A DNA stretch of 43,936 nt. Source: a virus. Positions 8,007 through 17,297 of this stretch are shown here, piece after piece. Below the pieces are notes generated by a model, which worked only from the letters and a program-made list of their open reading frames with translations, did not search any database and had not been told where the DNA came from. How positions within the stretch are numbered: the first letter of the stretch is position 1; each line of letters begins with the position of its first letter. The position numbers and the translations under genes are program-made. The stretch spans positions 1 to 43,936 of the IMG/VR virus record IMGVR_UViG_3300003885_000032; one strand, written 5' to 3'.

Positions 8007-8758
8007 GCAGCTTTATTAATGATGTGGGCACGTTATCAGGGTCTACCGATTTTCAGATTAGTGCCAGTTACGTGATTGTGCAATCGTTGAAACTGATCAA
8101 TCAACTCGATCCCAAAGATGATTACCCCACACCCGCACAGGCCAGTGATGGGCTGATCACTTTGAATCTATTGCTCAAGCACATGGAGGGGCAAGGGCTG
8201 CAAACGTGGTTGCGTAGTCAGCAGTCCGTCCCGCTGGTCAATGGCAAACGGAACTATACACTTGGCCCTACGGGTGATGTGGTGATCCCACGGCCCATTA
8301 AGGTACTCGAAGCTTTCTCACGCATTACGGCGAGTAGTACCGATGTGATGTTGGTACGCACCAGTGAAAAAACTTATTACGATATTTCTGACAAAGGCAC
8401 GGCGGGAGTGCCGACACAATTTACTTATTTTAATACGTTGACGGATACCTCGATCACCGTGTGGCCGGTGCCGGATGCGACCGTGGCCAGTACTTACACC
8501 GTGGAACTGATTTACGCCAAACCGTTTGATGACATTGATGTGATGAATCAGACGCTAGAAGTGTTGCCGGGTATGTTGGATGCCGTGATTTATCAGTTGG
8601 CCGTGCGGTTAGCACCGAAGTATAAGTTGCCTCTGGATGAACGGGCGGTATTGATTCAAGAAGCGGCTTTGATTCTAGATCAGTCGAATCAAGCGGCTAA
8701 AGAGGAAGGGAGTATTTTGGTGCAGCCGGATGTGGGTTACCAAGAAGGGCATCTCTAA
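8003..8758 (+). CDS. Tail accessory factor, P22 gp4-like, copy 2
   Basis: A 251-residue protein with the same architecture as its neighbour: YVIVQSLKLINQLDPKDD, then PAQASDGLITLNLLLKHME, then QQSVPLVNGKRNYTLGPTGD and PRPIKVLEAF. This is closer to the canonical gp4-like pattern than copy 1. It should bind the portal ring and close the head after packaging. Overlaps on both sides (ATGA and TAATG) place it in a tightly coupled operon. Two adjacent gp4-like genes are unusual; one may form a second ring or an adaptor for the fibre. Confidence 0.75.
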   Translation: MSSFINDVGTLSGSTDFQISASYVIVQSLKLINQLDPKDDYPTPAQASDGLITLNLLLKHMEGQGLQTWLRSQQSVPLVNGKRNYTLGPTGDVVIPRPIKVLEAFSRITASSTDVMLVRTSEKTYYDISDKGTAGVPTQFTYFNTLTDTSITVWPVPDATVASTYTVELIYAKPFDDIDVMNQTLEVLPGMLDAVIYQLAVRLAPKYKLPLDERAVLIQEAALILDQSNQAAKEEGSILVQPDVGYQEGHL

Positions 8759-10470
8759 TGGCCATTAACTTTTTACCGAATCCGATCTATCGATTTAAAG
8801 ACGGTAACGATGATCCACTGGTGGGGGGCTTGGTGTTTACGTATGACACCGGCACCACCAACAAGCAGACGGTGTGGAAAGACAAGGCGAAGGTGGCGGC
8901 ACACACGAACCCTATCGTCTTGGATGCGAGGGGGGAGGCGGAAATTTGGTTTGATGGCACGATTGATTTAGTGACCGCACCGGCGGGTGATACTGATCCG
9001 CCGAGTAGTCCGATTGAAACGGTGGTGGGGGCACAAAGTAGTGAAACGCCTGTGACGCTAGCTAGCCCCGGAATGGTACTGAACTCATCCTTTGAGACGA
9101 GTGCCACCGATTTAACCAATTGGACATCGTCACCTGCTGCTGGGGCGACGATTGCGGTGGATACGGCGAATCAATCCGACGGTAGTCATGCCGTAAAATT
9201 CACGGCGGGGGGAAGTGGCGGCGGGACGCTGATTAGTGAATTTATCCCTATCACTCGATCCAATGTGATTGCACTAAATGGCATGGTAAAAAGTGATTTA
9301 ACCAGTATTACCAATGCCGTCAAAATTGCATTTTATGACCAAAGTAAAGTGGCGAATTCAACGGTGGTATTGTGGCAAAATAATGGTGATAGTAGTGTTA
9401 GCTGGAACGAGTTCGGCGGAAATGTCACCCCCACGGGAAGTGATGTGTGGTGTAAAATTGAGTTGCATGGATCGAGTGCTGGGTCAGGCACGACCTGGTT
9501 TGATCGTATTGTCATGAATCAGGAAAAGGATACTGATTATGCCTCACTGTATGCCCAAAATGGCAAACTGCTTAACGCCTCCTTTGCCTCTGGCGTCGGC
9601 TATCCTAGACATTGGACGATGGTGCCGGTCGCTACCTCAAAAATTGAGTTGGTGGTAGATAACCAAACATCGAATCAAGCCCTGAAATTTACCTCGATTG
9701 ATGCTACGGGAGGGGGGGGCGTCGTGAGTGAGTTTTTCCCCACCTCGACGGGGTTGGATTTGGTGATTGAAGCTTTTATTAAAAGCTCTGTCACTACATT
9801 AGTGAATCAAATCCAAGTCGAAATTTATAACACGACCAAAACACTGGTCACCACGGTGACTGCCTATGACAGTGGTGGGGTCTCATCGACCAGTTATGAG
9901 CGAGTCATCGGTTCTGTCCCAGGGTCATCCATGCTCGTGTTTGCGAAAATAAAATTACTGGGTGCGGTGGGTGCGCCAGGGGTGGTCAATTTTGATCGCA
10001 TCCATGTGACCGATGAATTTGATGATTCATTAAAATATTGCAGAGTAAAAAGGACGAATAATATATCGTTACCAGGGGCGGCAGCTTGGCAAACGATGGC
10101 GTGGGATGATGAAGATGATGATGTTTGGAACACGCATAGTACCTCTGTTAATACATCAAGGATTACTCCACCGTCCTGGGTTAAGACCATTCGTATTAAA
10201 GCATTCATCCGAATTGATGATACGTTTACCTTAAATGTGCTGCAAACCAGAACGATTAAGAATGGGTCAACGGCCACCGTTTTTGCGGCAGGACGGATAG
10301 AAATTGGCGCAGCGGGGGGGGGCAGTCCTTTTCCCATAAATAGTGATAGTGGATGGTTAAAGATATCGGCTGGTGATTATTTCGAGGTGCAAGTGATCAA
10401 GGACTCAGGGGGTAATTTTACCGTATTAGGCACAACTTCATGGTTTGAAATTGAGTTCAAGGCTAAGTAA
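8758..10470 (+). CDS. Tail fibre with head-binding domain and two CBM-like modules
   Basis: A 570-residue protein. Residues 1-75 (INFLPNPIYRF, then PLVGGLVFTY and NPIVLDARGEAEIWFDG) match the particle-binding N-terminal domain of podovirus tailspikes and fibres. Residues about 108-255 and 270-420 are two related modules, each starting LN.SF and ending in FDRI; they resemble CBM4-type jelly-roll carbohydrate-binding domains. Residues 430-570 form a third beta domain (ITPPSWVKTIRIKAF). No beta-helix hydrolase or lyase motif is seen, so it likely recognises host glycan without cutting it. Confidence 0.7.
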   Translation: MAINFLPNPIYRFKDGNDDPLVGGLVFTYDTGTTNKQTVWKDKAKVAAHTNPIVLDARGEAEIWFDGTIDLVTAPAGDTDPPSSPIETVVGAQSSETPVTLASPGMVLNSSFETSATDLTNWTSSPAAGATIAVDTANQSDGSHAVKFTAGGSGGGTLISEFIPITRSNVIALNGMVKSDLTSITNAVKIAFYDQSKVANSTVVLWQNNGDSSVSWNEFGGNVTPTGSDVWCKIELHGSSAGSGTTWFDRIVMNQEKDTDYASLYAQNGKLLNASFASGVGYPRHWTMVPVATSKIELVVDNQTSNQALKFTSIDATGGGGVVSEFFPTSTGLDLVIEAFIKSSVTTLVNQIQVEIYNTTKTLVTTVTAYDSGGVSSTSYERVIGSVPGSSMLVFAKIKLLGAVGAPGVVNFDRIHVTDEFDDSLKYCRVKRTNNISLPGAAAWQTMAWDDEDDDVWNTHSTSVNTSRITPPSWVKTIRIKAFIRIDDTFTLNVLQTRTIKNGSTATVFAAGRIEIGAAGGGSPFPINSDSGWLKISAGDYFEVQVIKDSGGNFTVLGTTSWFEIEFKAK

Positions 10471-11909
10471 TGAAAATCCCTTTTACTGGCGAATTCTTTA
10501 CTTCCCGATCTATCACGGCCAATCGACAAGACCTGATTAATTGGTATGTCGAGATAGACCAAAATAAGTCAGTGGTTCTCTACCCAAGATCAGGGTTGAA
10601 GCTTTTCAGCACTGTGGGATTTGGACCCATTCGCGGCGGAATTGTCTTTGGTGATGAGGCTTACATCGCGTCTAACAATGTGGTATATCGAGTCGATGCC
10701 ACCGGGATCTCCACCAATGTGTTATCCCTCAATACCTCATTAGGCCAAGTCAACTTTGCACATAATGGTACGGATATCTTTGTGGTGGATGGCGCGAATG
10801 GCTACATTATTAATCATGCTTCAGGTGTGGGGGCGACCATTACTGATGCCAGTTTTCCAGCCTCTGTCACGGTGTGTGGGTTCATTGACGGCTTTTTTAT
10901 TGCCGATGATCCCAGTGTCCCAGGCAAATGGGTATCGAGTCGTTTTTATCCCGCTAATGCCGATTTAATTGATGATGGTGGTAGTGATGACGGTTGGAAT
11001 GCTTTGCATTTTGATCGAGCGTCCCGGTCACCAGACGAACTGATTCAGATGGTGGTGAACTATCGCGAGGTCTGGTTATTCGGCACCGATAGCACTGAGA
11101 TTTGGGCCAATGCCGGGTTAGCTAACTTCGTGTTTCAAGCCTTGCCCAATGGTTTTATCGAGTGGGGTTTGGTGGCCAAAGCCAGTGTTGCCAAAGCGGA
11201 TAATTCCATTTTTTGGTTAGCTAAATCCAATGCCGGTGGCATTCATGTGGTGCGCACGGAAGGCTTCAATCCGAAAATCGTTTCCACCAATGCCATCGAT
11301 TTCCTGATCCAATCGTTGACGACTTTATCCGATGCTATCGGGTTTTCATATGAGGCGAATGGACATGCTTTTTATGTGCTAACTTTTCCCAGCGCCAACA
11401 AAACGATGCAGTATGACATCACGACGAAAACGTGGAGTCTTCTCGCGGCGGGTGCTGCATTAGATCGTTACCGTGGAGTCATTAATTTATTTTACGGTAA
11501 TAAAAATATCGTCGGTGACCATACACTAGGCACTTTGTATGAAATGGACAATGATTCGTTCACGGATGATGGGATAGTGATTAAGCACATTCGTACCTCG
11601 CAGTACATCCGCGCAGAGAACCGCATGATGTTTCACCACGCGCTGGAAATTGAAATCGAAGGGGGCGCTGGCACGTTGGCTACTCCTGATCCACAGTTGT
11701 TATTAAGGTGGTCAGACGATGGGGGTTTTACTTGGTCGAATTATCAGTTCATGGACATGGGCGGATTGGGTGAATATGGCATCCGTTTGATCAAACGCCA
11801 TTTAGGGGCCTCACGTAAAAGGGTGTATGAAATCTCGACCTCAGAAGCAGTCAATCCCGTCATCCTTAATGCTTATGTGGAGGTAGATGTTTCTACGCAA
11901 AGTGTTTAG
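10470..11909 (+). CDS. Packaged DNA stabilisation protein, P22 gp10-like
   Basis: A 479-residue protein with the N-terminal pattern FTSRSITANRQDLINWYVE, followed by GLKLFSTVGFGPIRGG and successive V-x-V strands, as in the P22 gp10 head-completion family. These proteins form a hexameric beta-propeller-like ring at the tail hub that holds DNA in. Further support is SPDELIQMVVNYREVWLFG and ENRMMFHHALEIEIEGG near the C-terminus. It starts in a TAATG overlap with the fibre gene and ends exactly at the left arm of the 11910-11974 inverted repeat. Confidence 0.8.
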   Translation: MKIPFTGEFFTSRSITANRQDLINWYVEIDQNKSVVLYPRSGLKLFSTVGFGPIRGGIVFGDEAYIASNNVVYRVDATGISTNVLSLNTSLGQVNFAHNGTDIFVVDGANGYIINHASGVGATITDASFPASVTVCGFIDGFFIADDPSVPGKWVSSRFYPANADLIDDGGSDDGWNALHFDRASRSPDELIQMVVNYREVWLFGTDSTEIWANAGLANFVFQALPNGFIEWGLVAKASVAKADNSIFWLAKSNAGGIHVVRTEGFNPKIVSTNAIDFLIQSLTTLSDAIGFSYEANGHAFYVLTFPSANKTMQYDITTKTWSLLAAGAALDRYRGVINLFYGNKNIVGDHTLGTLYEMDNDSFTDDGIVIKHIRTSQYIRAENRMMFHHALEIEIEGGAGTLATPDPQLLLRWSDDGGFTWSNYQFMDMGGLGEYGIRLIKRHLGASRKRVYEISTSEAVNPVILNAYVEVDVSTQSV

Positions 11910-11974
11910 TGTTCCACATGGAACATGGGTGCAGATTCACGAAATAGATCAGTAAGCATGTTCCATGTGGAACA
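11910..11974. repeat. Cruciform element with two parS-like arms (element 1)
   Basis: TGTTCCACATGGAACAT at 11910-11926 is the exact reverse complement of 11958-11974. The arms are 17 bp and the spacer is 31 bp. Each arm is itself a 16-bp near-palindrome (TGTTCCACATGGAACA and TGTTCCATGTGGAACA) that differs from the bacterial parS consensus TGTTNCACGTGNAACA only at the central CG. No T-run follows, so it is not a simple terminator. It lies between two co-directional tail genes in the only gap over 100 bp of this operon part. Confidence 0.8.
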
Positions 11975-12042
11975 TGACTGATGCCTACAGGGAGGTAGGT
12001 CAGTAGAGCCATGCAGGAGCAATTGCCGAGGAAAATATCAAT

Positions 12043-12393
12043 ATGGCTAAGCCACAAGTCCCCAAAACCGCCGTCGATGTTAACGATAATAGCTGGGTGA
12101 GGTGGTTCAGCACGATCAGCGATCAATCGATTCAAATCATTCGTTTTACTCCCACGTTGGCCCCTGCTTTGGTGGCGGCTAATAGCAGTGCCGAGCAAAC
12201 TTTGCCGGTGGCGGGATTGCGATTGGATGATGTGGTGGTGGCATTGAGTTATGTGACGCACGATGTAGGCGTGGTGGTTTACAATCCAAGGGTGACCGCC
12301 GTGGATACGTTGGCTTTGTCTTTTGCCAATACCACCGGGGGAGGCATTACACCCACTTCGCAGATTTATACCATTCATATTATTCGACTATAG
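12043..12393 (+). CDS. Small beta-rich tail-region protein
   Basis: A 116-residue protein with the ribosome site GAGGA 10 nt before the ATG. Residues 55-110 (LPVAGLRLDDVVVALSYVTH, then PRVTAVDTLALSFANTTGGG and TYTIHIIRL-like end) give a pattern of alternating strands common in small phage proteins encoded near tail hubs. It is the first gene after the parS-like cruciform. It probably forms a trimeric or beta-sandwich virion part. No catalytic motif is visible, and the function is unknown. Confidence 0.6.
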   Translation: MAKPQVPKTAVDVNDNSWVRWFSTISDQSIQIIRFTPTLAPALVAANSSAEQTLPVAGLRLDDVVVALSYVTHDVGVVVYNPRVTAVDTLALSFANTTGGGITPTSQIYTIHIIRL

Positions 12394-12404
12394 GAGGTTT
12401 GGGC

Positions 12405-13595
12405 ATGGGTTCCCATAACATATTAATTTCAGGTGAGGATGATCCGAGGCTTGGTCTTGGTGGTGGTTCAAGTACTCAGATAGATGTTGATGGCAATCTT
12501 GACCTTATTAAAAAGGCGTTGGAGCAAGAATCACAGACAAGTACCTCCACGCCACCACCCACTCCCGATAATAATTTTGCACCCATTGAAGGGGGAGGGG
12601 AAGAGGTAGAAGAAATTGTTAGATTGATTACTGAAGTAACTAACAATGATACTGCTCCCATTGATCCAACAGCTAATCTTGACCAACAGTTAGCGATCAG
12701 CCAATTGCAATTTGACACTGAACAAGACAATATCCAGTCCCGCTTAGATCAAGTACTTGCCTTGTCCCAATCGCAGTTTGAGCAACAGCAAGCGGGAGTG
12801 ACTGATCGATTCAATGTCTTACAACGAGCCACCAGTCCTTTCTTGGAGACTGGCACCAGAGGCGTCGAATCGCTGAACGAGTTAGCCCAAAATCCTAATT
12901 TAATTAGCCAAACACCGGGGTTTCAATTTCGCTTTCAACAAGGTCAACAAGCCACCGAGAATGCAGCGGCATCAAGAGGGGCCGGGCTAGGCGGCAATGT
13001 GTTGTTGGCGTTGCAACAGCAGGGGCAAGGCTTAGCCTCAGAAGAATTACAAAATGAATTCACTCGCCGATTACAAACGACGGCGGTGGGGTTGTCAGGA
13101 CTAGAAAGTTTAGGCTTGGCGCAAGGACGAGCAGGCACGGAAGCCACCGCCGGGTTTTCAAACTTATCAGGTGCCACACAGGGCGCTTTTCAGGACGCAG
13201 GCAATCAGGCGAACAATGCCTTTAATAACTTGAATAGCACGACGAACCGTGCTTTTAATAATTTAACCAATTCACAAATTAACCAATCAAGAATTGATGC
13301 TGATTTCCGATTAAGGCAATTAGATATCGATGCAGCTAGGCGGCTAGGCAATCAAAATGATCGCACGAACACCACGCTGGGAATCATTGATTTAATCGGC
13401 ACGTTTTTAGGGAGTGGTTCAGGTCAAGGCTTGGCGAAAGAGTTCTTCAGCGGGAATAATCAGAACAACGGCGGGTCTTTTAATACCACTATTTCTCGTA
13501 ATCAACAGGGAGTACCAGGGGGCAGCACGACCCCTAACTTGCCTTTTCAGCAACAAAAATCAAGTCCATTTACCACAGGTTTTGTGCCTAGATAG
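12405..13595 (+). CDS. DNA-ejection protein, P22 gp7 position
   Basis: The start is placed at the ATG at 12405 because AGGAGG lies 7 nt upstream; an in-frame TTG at 12399 is less likely. The 396-residue product is Gln/Asn-rich. The central segment has SPFLETGTRGVESLNELAQN, then TPGFQFRFQQGQQATENAAA, SRGAGLGGNVLLALQQQGQG and LASEELQNEFTRRLQ, a pattern widely annotated as phage DNA-transfer protein. Such proteins are packaged in the capsid and injected to form a channel across the envelope. The C-terminus is low in complexity. Confidence 0.7.
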   Translation: MGSHNILISGEDDPRLGLGGGSSTQIDVDGNLDLIKKALEQESQTSTSTPPPTPDNNFAPIEGGGEEVEEIVRLITEVTNNDTAPIDPTANLDQQLAISQLQFDTEQDNIQSRLDQVLALSQSQFEQQQAGVTDRFNVLQRATSPFLETGTRGVESLNELAQNPNLISQTPGFQFRFQQGQQATENAAASRGAGLGGNVLLALQQQGQGLASEELQNEFTRRLQTTAVGLSGLESLGLAQGRAGTEATAGFSNLSGATQGAFQDAGNQANNAFNNLNSTTNRAFNNLTNSQINQSRIDADFRLRQLDIDAARRLGNQNDRTNTTLGIIDLIGTFLGSGSGQGLAKEFFSGNNQNNGGSFNTTISRNQQGVPGGSTTPNLPFQQQKSSPFTTGFVPR

Positions 13596-13604
13596 GAGGT
13601 TGTC

Positions 13605-15152
13605 ATGGGATTATTAGACCAACTGGCCACAGGTAGGGTCAATTTGGCACAAGGCGTGGCTGGAATTGTTAATCAAAAGTTAAATGATTTTGAAGCCAAT
13701 AAATTAGCGAAACAAGCGGTTGATTTCAAAAAACAGCAGTTGGATATTAGCCAAGGTAGATTTGATTTAGAATCATTGGCCAGTGAGCGCCGTGGGAAAC
13801 AACAGATTTTCGCTAATGCGCTGGCGACTGATGATTTCAATGCGAAGCAAAATGTTAGGAAGCAAGAAATTCTGACTGCGAAGACGGCCAGGAAGTTGAG
13901 CGAGGCTAATTTATCAGCTAAGGAACTTGCCACGATTAGGGATAGAGGTCAAGCGGGGGGCATTGTAGGCCGAAGTTTGTTACAAACTTATCCGGGTAAT
14001 GAGCTACAACAGCAAGCTAATTTTGAGCAAGCCAAAGCGAGAGCGGCGCAACTCGGCGTACCCTTTCCCTCACAATATCCAGGCGAAAAAGCACTAGCGC
14101 AATTTGTACGGGCCTCCGATGTGGCGCTACAGGGTGCTTCCGAAGCGGAAAGACTATTGCGATTGAAAGAGAAATTTAAAGCCGAGCAACGGGTGAGAGA
14201 AGACCGGGAAAGATCCATTGCTCAGCGGACTTTTTCTAATGCCCTCGATTCATCCGTGCCGAATCATTTAAGGCCATTGGTGGGTACGCTCACATCCGAG
14301 CAAATCTCAGATTCTTCGGCTGATTTATTAAGTCAAGAAAGTTTGTTAGCGAGAAGAAAAGAAGCATTAAAAGCCCGTCAAGCCACTAGCAATGGTAAAG
14401 AATTGTTAGCCACGATTGATGATTTGGAAGATCACCCAGGACTTAGTGATTTCTTTAATACGGCGGGGTTTTTGGGCTTTATTCCCTCAACAGATGCTTC
14501 AAACTTCAAAACAAAATTAAAAGAATTTGACGCCAAAAAATTCCAAACTTTTGTCAGTCAATTGCAAGGGTTAGGGTCTGTGAGTAATTCTGAAGGGGAC
14601 ACCATAAAAAGTACCCTTGCACCCATTCGCTCTTTTACTAGTGCAAAGGCTTTTATGGAATCTTTGCGTCAGGCTAGAAAAGCGGTATTAACGGCGGTGG
14701 TTAATAAATGGATTACTGATAACCCCAACATAGATCCGCGTGACATTAACACCTTGGCAGAAAATCCCGATCAAATTATTGATTTTCAAAACAAATATGG
14801 CGTGGTTCCCCATGCATGGAATGTGATTGCTGAGACATTGTTGCGGGGCAAACAAAGAAAAGTCAGCCAAGATCCATCGAGTAGTCAGCAAAATCAACGG
14901 CGTGATTCGTTACCCCCACCGGCGCAGCTCGGCGTGACGGGCCAGCAATTAGAAGGGAGTCAGAGTCAGCCGTTACCCGATTTTGTTGAACCCCTACGTG
15001 GGGGCACTTCAAAGCGGTTTACGGATGGGACAAGAATTTATACCATTTCACCGGAGGGGGTTGTGCAAGAAGTCAAGCCTCCTACTAGTCGGCCCAGTCG
15101 TCGGCAACGCAGGCAGCGTCAATCAGAACTACGCTCATTGCCAAGACTTTAA
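13605..15152 (+). CDS. DNA-ejection protein, P22 gp20 position
   Basis: A 515-residue, helix-rich, Gln/Lys/Glu/Ala-rich protein with AGGAGG 8 nt before the start. Residues 20-120 look like coiled coil (FKKQQLDISQGRFDLESLAS). A more folded central part (about 270-400) includes LEDHPGLSDFFNTAGFLGFI. The C-terminal 80 residues are basic and Pro/Gln-rich (RPSRRQRRQRQSEL). It is the second of three consecutive large ejection-type genes, matching the gp7-gp20-gp16 order of P22-like phages by position rather than by clear similarity. Confidence 0.55.
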   Translation: MGLLDQLATGRVNLAQGVAGIVNQKLNDFEANKLAKQAVDFKKQQLDISQGRFDLESLASERRGKQQIFANALATDDFNAKQNVRKQEILTAKTARKLSEANLSAKELATIRDRGQAGGIVGRSLLQTYPGNELQQQANFEQAKARAAQLGVPFPSQYPGEKALAQFVRASDVALQGASEAERLLRLKEKFKAEQRVREDRERSIAQRTFSNALDSSVPNHLRPLVGTLTSEQISDSSADLLSQESLLARRKEALKARQATSNGKELLATIDDLEDHPGLSDFFNTAGFLGFIPSTDASNFKTKLKEFDAKKFQTFVSQLQGLGSVSNSEGDTIKSTLAPIRSFTSAKAFMESLRQARKAVLTAVVNKWITDNPNIDPRDINTLAENPDQIIDFQNKYGVVPHAWNVIAETLLRGKQRKVSQDPSSSQQNQRRDSLPPPAQLGVTGQQLEGSQSQPLPDFVEPLRGGTSKRFTDGTRIYTISPEGVVQEVKPPTSRPSRRQRRQRQSELRSLPRL

Positions 15153-15170
15153 CCAAGGCAGGCCATTGTT

Positions 15171-16667
15171 ATGCCCTTACATCAACAAAATACACGTCAG
15201 AATTTAAACGGTTTGCAACTGCAATCAGATGGTCAAGGCGGGTTTGTGCTTCCTAGTGATGCTCGTACTGAGGCTGAACCACCCACCCCCTCTTCGGCGT
15301 TACCCCCTGTCACCTCTTTTGACCAAAATCGGTCTTTAGAGGGTTTGCAATTGCAATCAGATGGTCAGGGGGGATTTATCCTGCCCGACAATTTAGCCCA
15401 GCGTTTCACTGAGGTGCCCAGTGGTGAAGATCCCACGAAAGGGCTAGGTTTTTTTGATTCGATTGGCGAGTCAGTTACCGGCAATTTACGCACGACTGAA
15501 GAAATTGAATCGATCCCTGAATTGGGTGTACTCACCCCTGAATTAAGATCACTCGATAGCAATGCTTTGCAAACGATGGCCGGTTTAGCTACCACGGGGG
15601 ATACCGACCGCTTAAGACGAATATTGCAACAACAGTTTCCAGACGCACGACTTAGAAAAGATGCGAAGGGTAACGATATTGTTGATTTTCCATCAGGCAG
15701 TTATGCTTTAAATAAGCCCGGATTTAGTGGTGGCGATTTAGCGAGGGGGTTTATCGACGTGGCCGCTTTTGCTATACCAGGGTTGGGAGCGGCTAGGATT
15801 GCGGGGTCAGCGGTTAGGGGGGCCGGTGCCTTGGCCATCGGTGCGAATGCTGGCGGTAGTGTGGGCGTGGACTTGGCGCTACAGAATGTCAATCGAGCGG
15901 TGGGCGGTGGGCCGGTTGATGTGGGTCAAACCGCCATTGCGGGTTTAACGGGGGGGGCGGGGCAACTCGTTTCCAATGTGGCTAACAAGGTGGTTAGAGG
16001 GGTAGGCGGTGATATCTCACCAGCACATCAAGAAATCGTAGAAGCGGGGCAGCGAGAAGGGGTTCAGGTAGCCTCGACCGATTTAGTCACCGGCGTGGTG
16101 CCTACTTTTGTAGATCGAATCGGGCGGAATGTTTTGGTGGCAGGCACTGGAGGTAATCGCCAGACACAACGCGAGGCCAGGGTAGAGGCGATTCAACAAT
16201 TGTCAGATCGTACCCCGGATGTGACCGCCGATGAAGTTTTTACTTGGTTGAGAGAAGGAGCCAATAAACGTAAAAGGGACGCGGGGGCACAACTAGGTCG
16301 AATACGATTCCAATTAGATACGCAGGGTGATGTTCCCCTGAATACGATTAACCGACAAATTCAACGATCACTAGACCAATTGAATGGGGTTAGGGGGCAG
16401 CGGGACAATTTCACGATTGGATTGATTGAAGAGTTACAAACGGCTTTGAGACCAAGACACAATGGCCGGGGGTTTAATTTCAGTGAATTGTCGGATCAAC
16501 TGACCACCACCCGCGAAAGATTCGGGAGCATTGATCCAGCGGTACGTAGCCAACTGAGTTCCAGAGGGAAAAGGCAAGCCAATCTTATTCAAGAACAAAT
16601 GCAATTACAGTTACAAGATTTTGTTTTATTGCGCAACGGAGCGTCTACGACAAATTCGTTTTGCTGA
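15171..16667 (+). CDS. DNA-ejection protein, P22 gp16 position, N-terminal part (frame break)
   Basis: A 498-residue product that should probably continue into the next frame. Near the N-terminus a motif GLQLQSDGQGGF(V/I)LP occurs twice (residues about 14-28 and 57-71). Residues about 180-265 are glycine/alanine-rich and hydrophobic (AFAIPGLGAARIAGSAVRGA), suggesting membrane insertion. Residues about 330-480 are helical (VEAIQQLSDRTPDVTADEVF). After QLQD at about residue 482 the zero frame gives DFVLLRNGASTTNSFC and stops. The +1 frame instead continues with well-formed helical sequence for 220 residues. Ejection function is inferred from position. Confidence 0.6.
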   Translation: MPLHQQNTRQNLNGLQLQSDGQGGFVLPSDARTEAEPPTPSSALPPVTSFDQNRSLEGLQLQSDGQGGFILPDNLAQRFTEVPSGEDPTKGLGFFDSIGESVTGNLRTTEEIESIPELGVLTPELRSLDSNALQTMAGLATTGDTDRLRRILQQQFPDARLRKDAKGNDIVDFPSGSYALNKPGFSGGDLARGFIDVAAFAIPGLGAARIAGSAVRGAGALAIGANAGGSVGVDLALQNVNRAVGGGPVDVGQTAIAGLTGGAGQLVSNVANKVVRGVGGDISPAHQEIVEAGQREGVQVASTDLVTGVVPTFVDRIGRNVLVAGTGGNRQTQREARVEAIQQLSDRTPDVTADEVFTWLREGANKRKRDAGAQLGRIRFQLDTQGDVPLNTINRQIQRSLDQLNGVRGQRDNFTIGLIEELQTALRPRHNGRGFNFSELSDQLTTTRERFGSIDPAVRSQLSSRGKRQANLIQEQMQLQLQDFVLLRNGASTTNSFC

Positions 16668-17283
16668 TCTTTATCGGCGTGCTAATGATATTTATCGCAG
16701 ACAAGCCATTCGTTTATCTCAAACGCGTTTGAGAAGAACGTTGGATGTGGGCGAGGTCGAGCCTGATCGGGTGATCGATTTGTTGAGAAATTCCAATGAA
16801 TCGGAATCAAGAAACTTATTTCGGATTTTAAGGCCCATTGGCATTGATCATGTGAGATCAGCTTTGGTACAGGATGTGATAAAACGGTCGGTGGCGGATG
16901 GTGCGATTAATCCTAAATTGTTTTCTAAGGAAATGTCAAAAGTGATAAGGGTGCATAAAATCTTCTTCAACAGTCAGGAAATGAAAAGAGTAAAAGGACT
17001 GACTAAGTTGATTCAGGCCACGAAAAAGTCGGTAGATGAGGATGTGATTTCACGCGGAATAGATAATGTAGCCGTCACCGCCGGTTTATTATTAACGAAG
17101 CTCCCTTTGGCTGGGACGGTGGGCCTTGCTGCCAGGATCTACGAGTCAAAACCCGTGCGTAATTTCTTGCTCAGAGCGGCGGACACTCCCAGAAATGAGT
17201 TGTTAACAAGCCGGGTATTGAACCGCTTAGCCGTTCCCGCACTATCAAGTTTGCAAGCCCTTGAAAGAGGTAATTCACAGTAA
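16621..17283 (+). CDS. DNA-ejection protein, C-terminal part in +1 frame
   Basis: This open frame begins at a TTG inside the end of the preceding gene, and no ribosome site is visible. Its first good residues, LRQIRFADLYRRANDIYRRQ, read as a natural continuation of the helical segment of 15171-16667. One extra base in the run GATTTTGTTTTATTG (16617-16631) would explain the break. The full product would be about 700 residues. Alternatives are a true +1 recoding site, a sequencing error or two proteins. The C-terminal part is basic, with a hydrophobic stretch (VAVTAGLLLTKLPLAGTVGL). Confidence 0.55.
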   Translation: MFYCATERLRQIRFADLYRRANDIYRRQAIRLSQTRLRRTLDVGEVEPDRVIDLLRNSNESESRNLFRILRPIGIDHVRSALVQDVIKRSVADGAINPKLFSKEMSKVIRVHKIFFNSQEMKRVKGLTKLIQATKKSVDEDVISRGIDNVAVTAGLLLTKLPLAGTVGLAARIYESKPVRNFLLRAADTPRNELLTSRVLNRLAVPALSSLQALERGNSQ

Positions 17284-17297
17284 AAGGAAAATGCACG

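Noticed and set aside
11910-11974. First cruciform as a simple rho-independent terminator
   Set aside because: No T-run follows the right arm on either strand, and genes on both sides point the same way.
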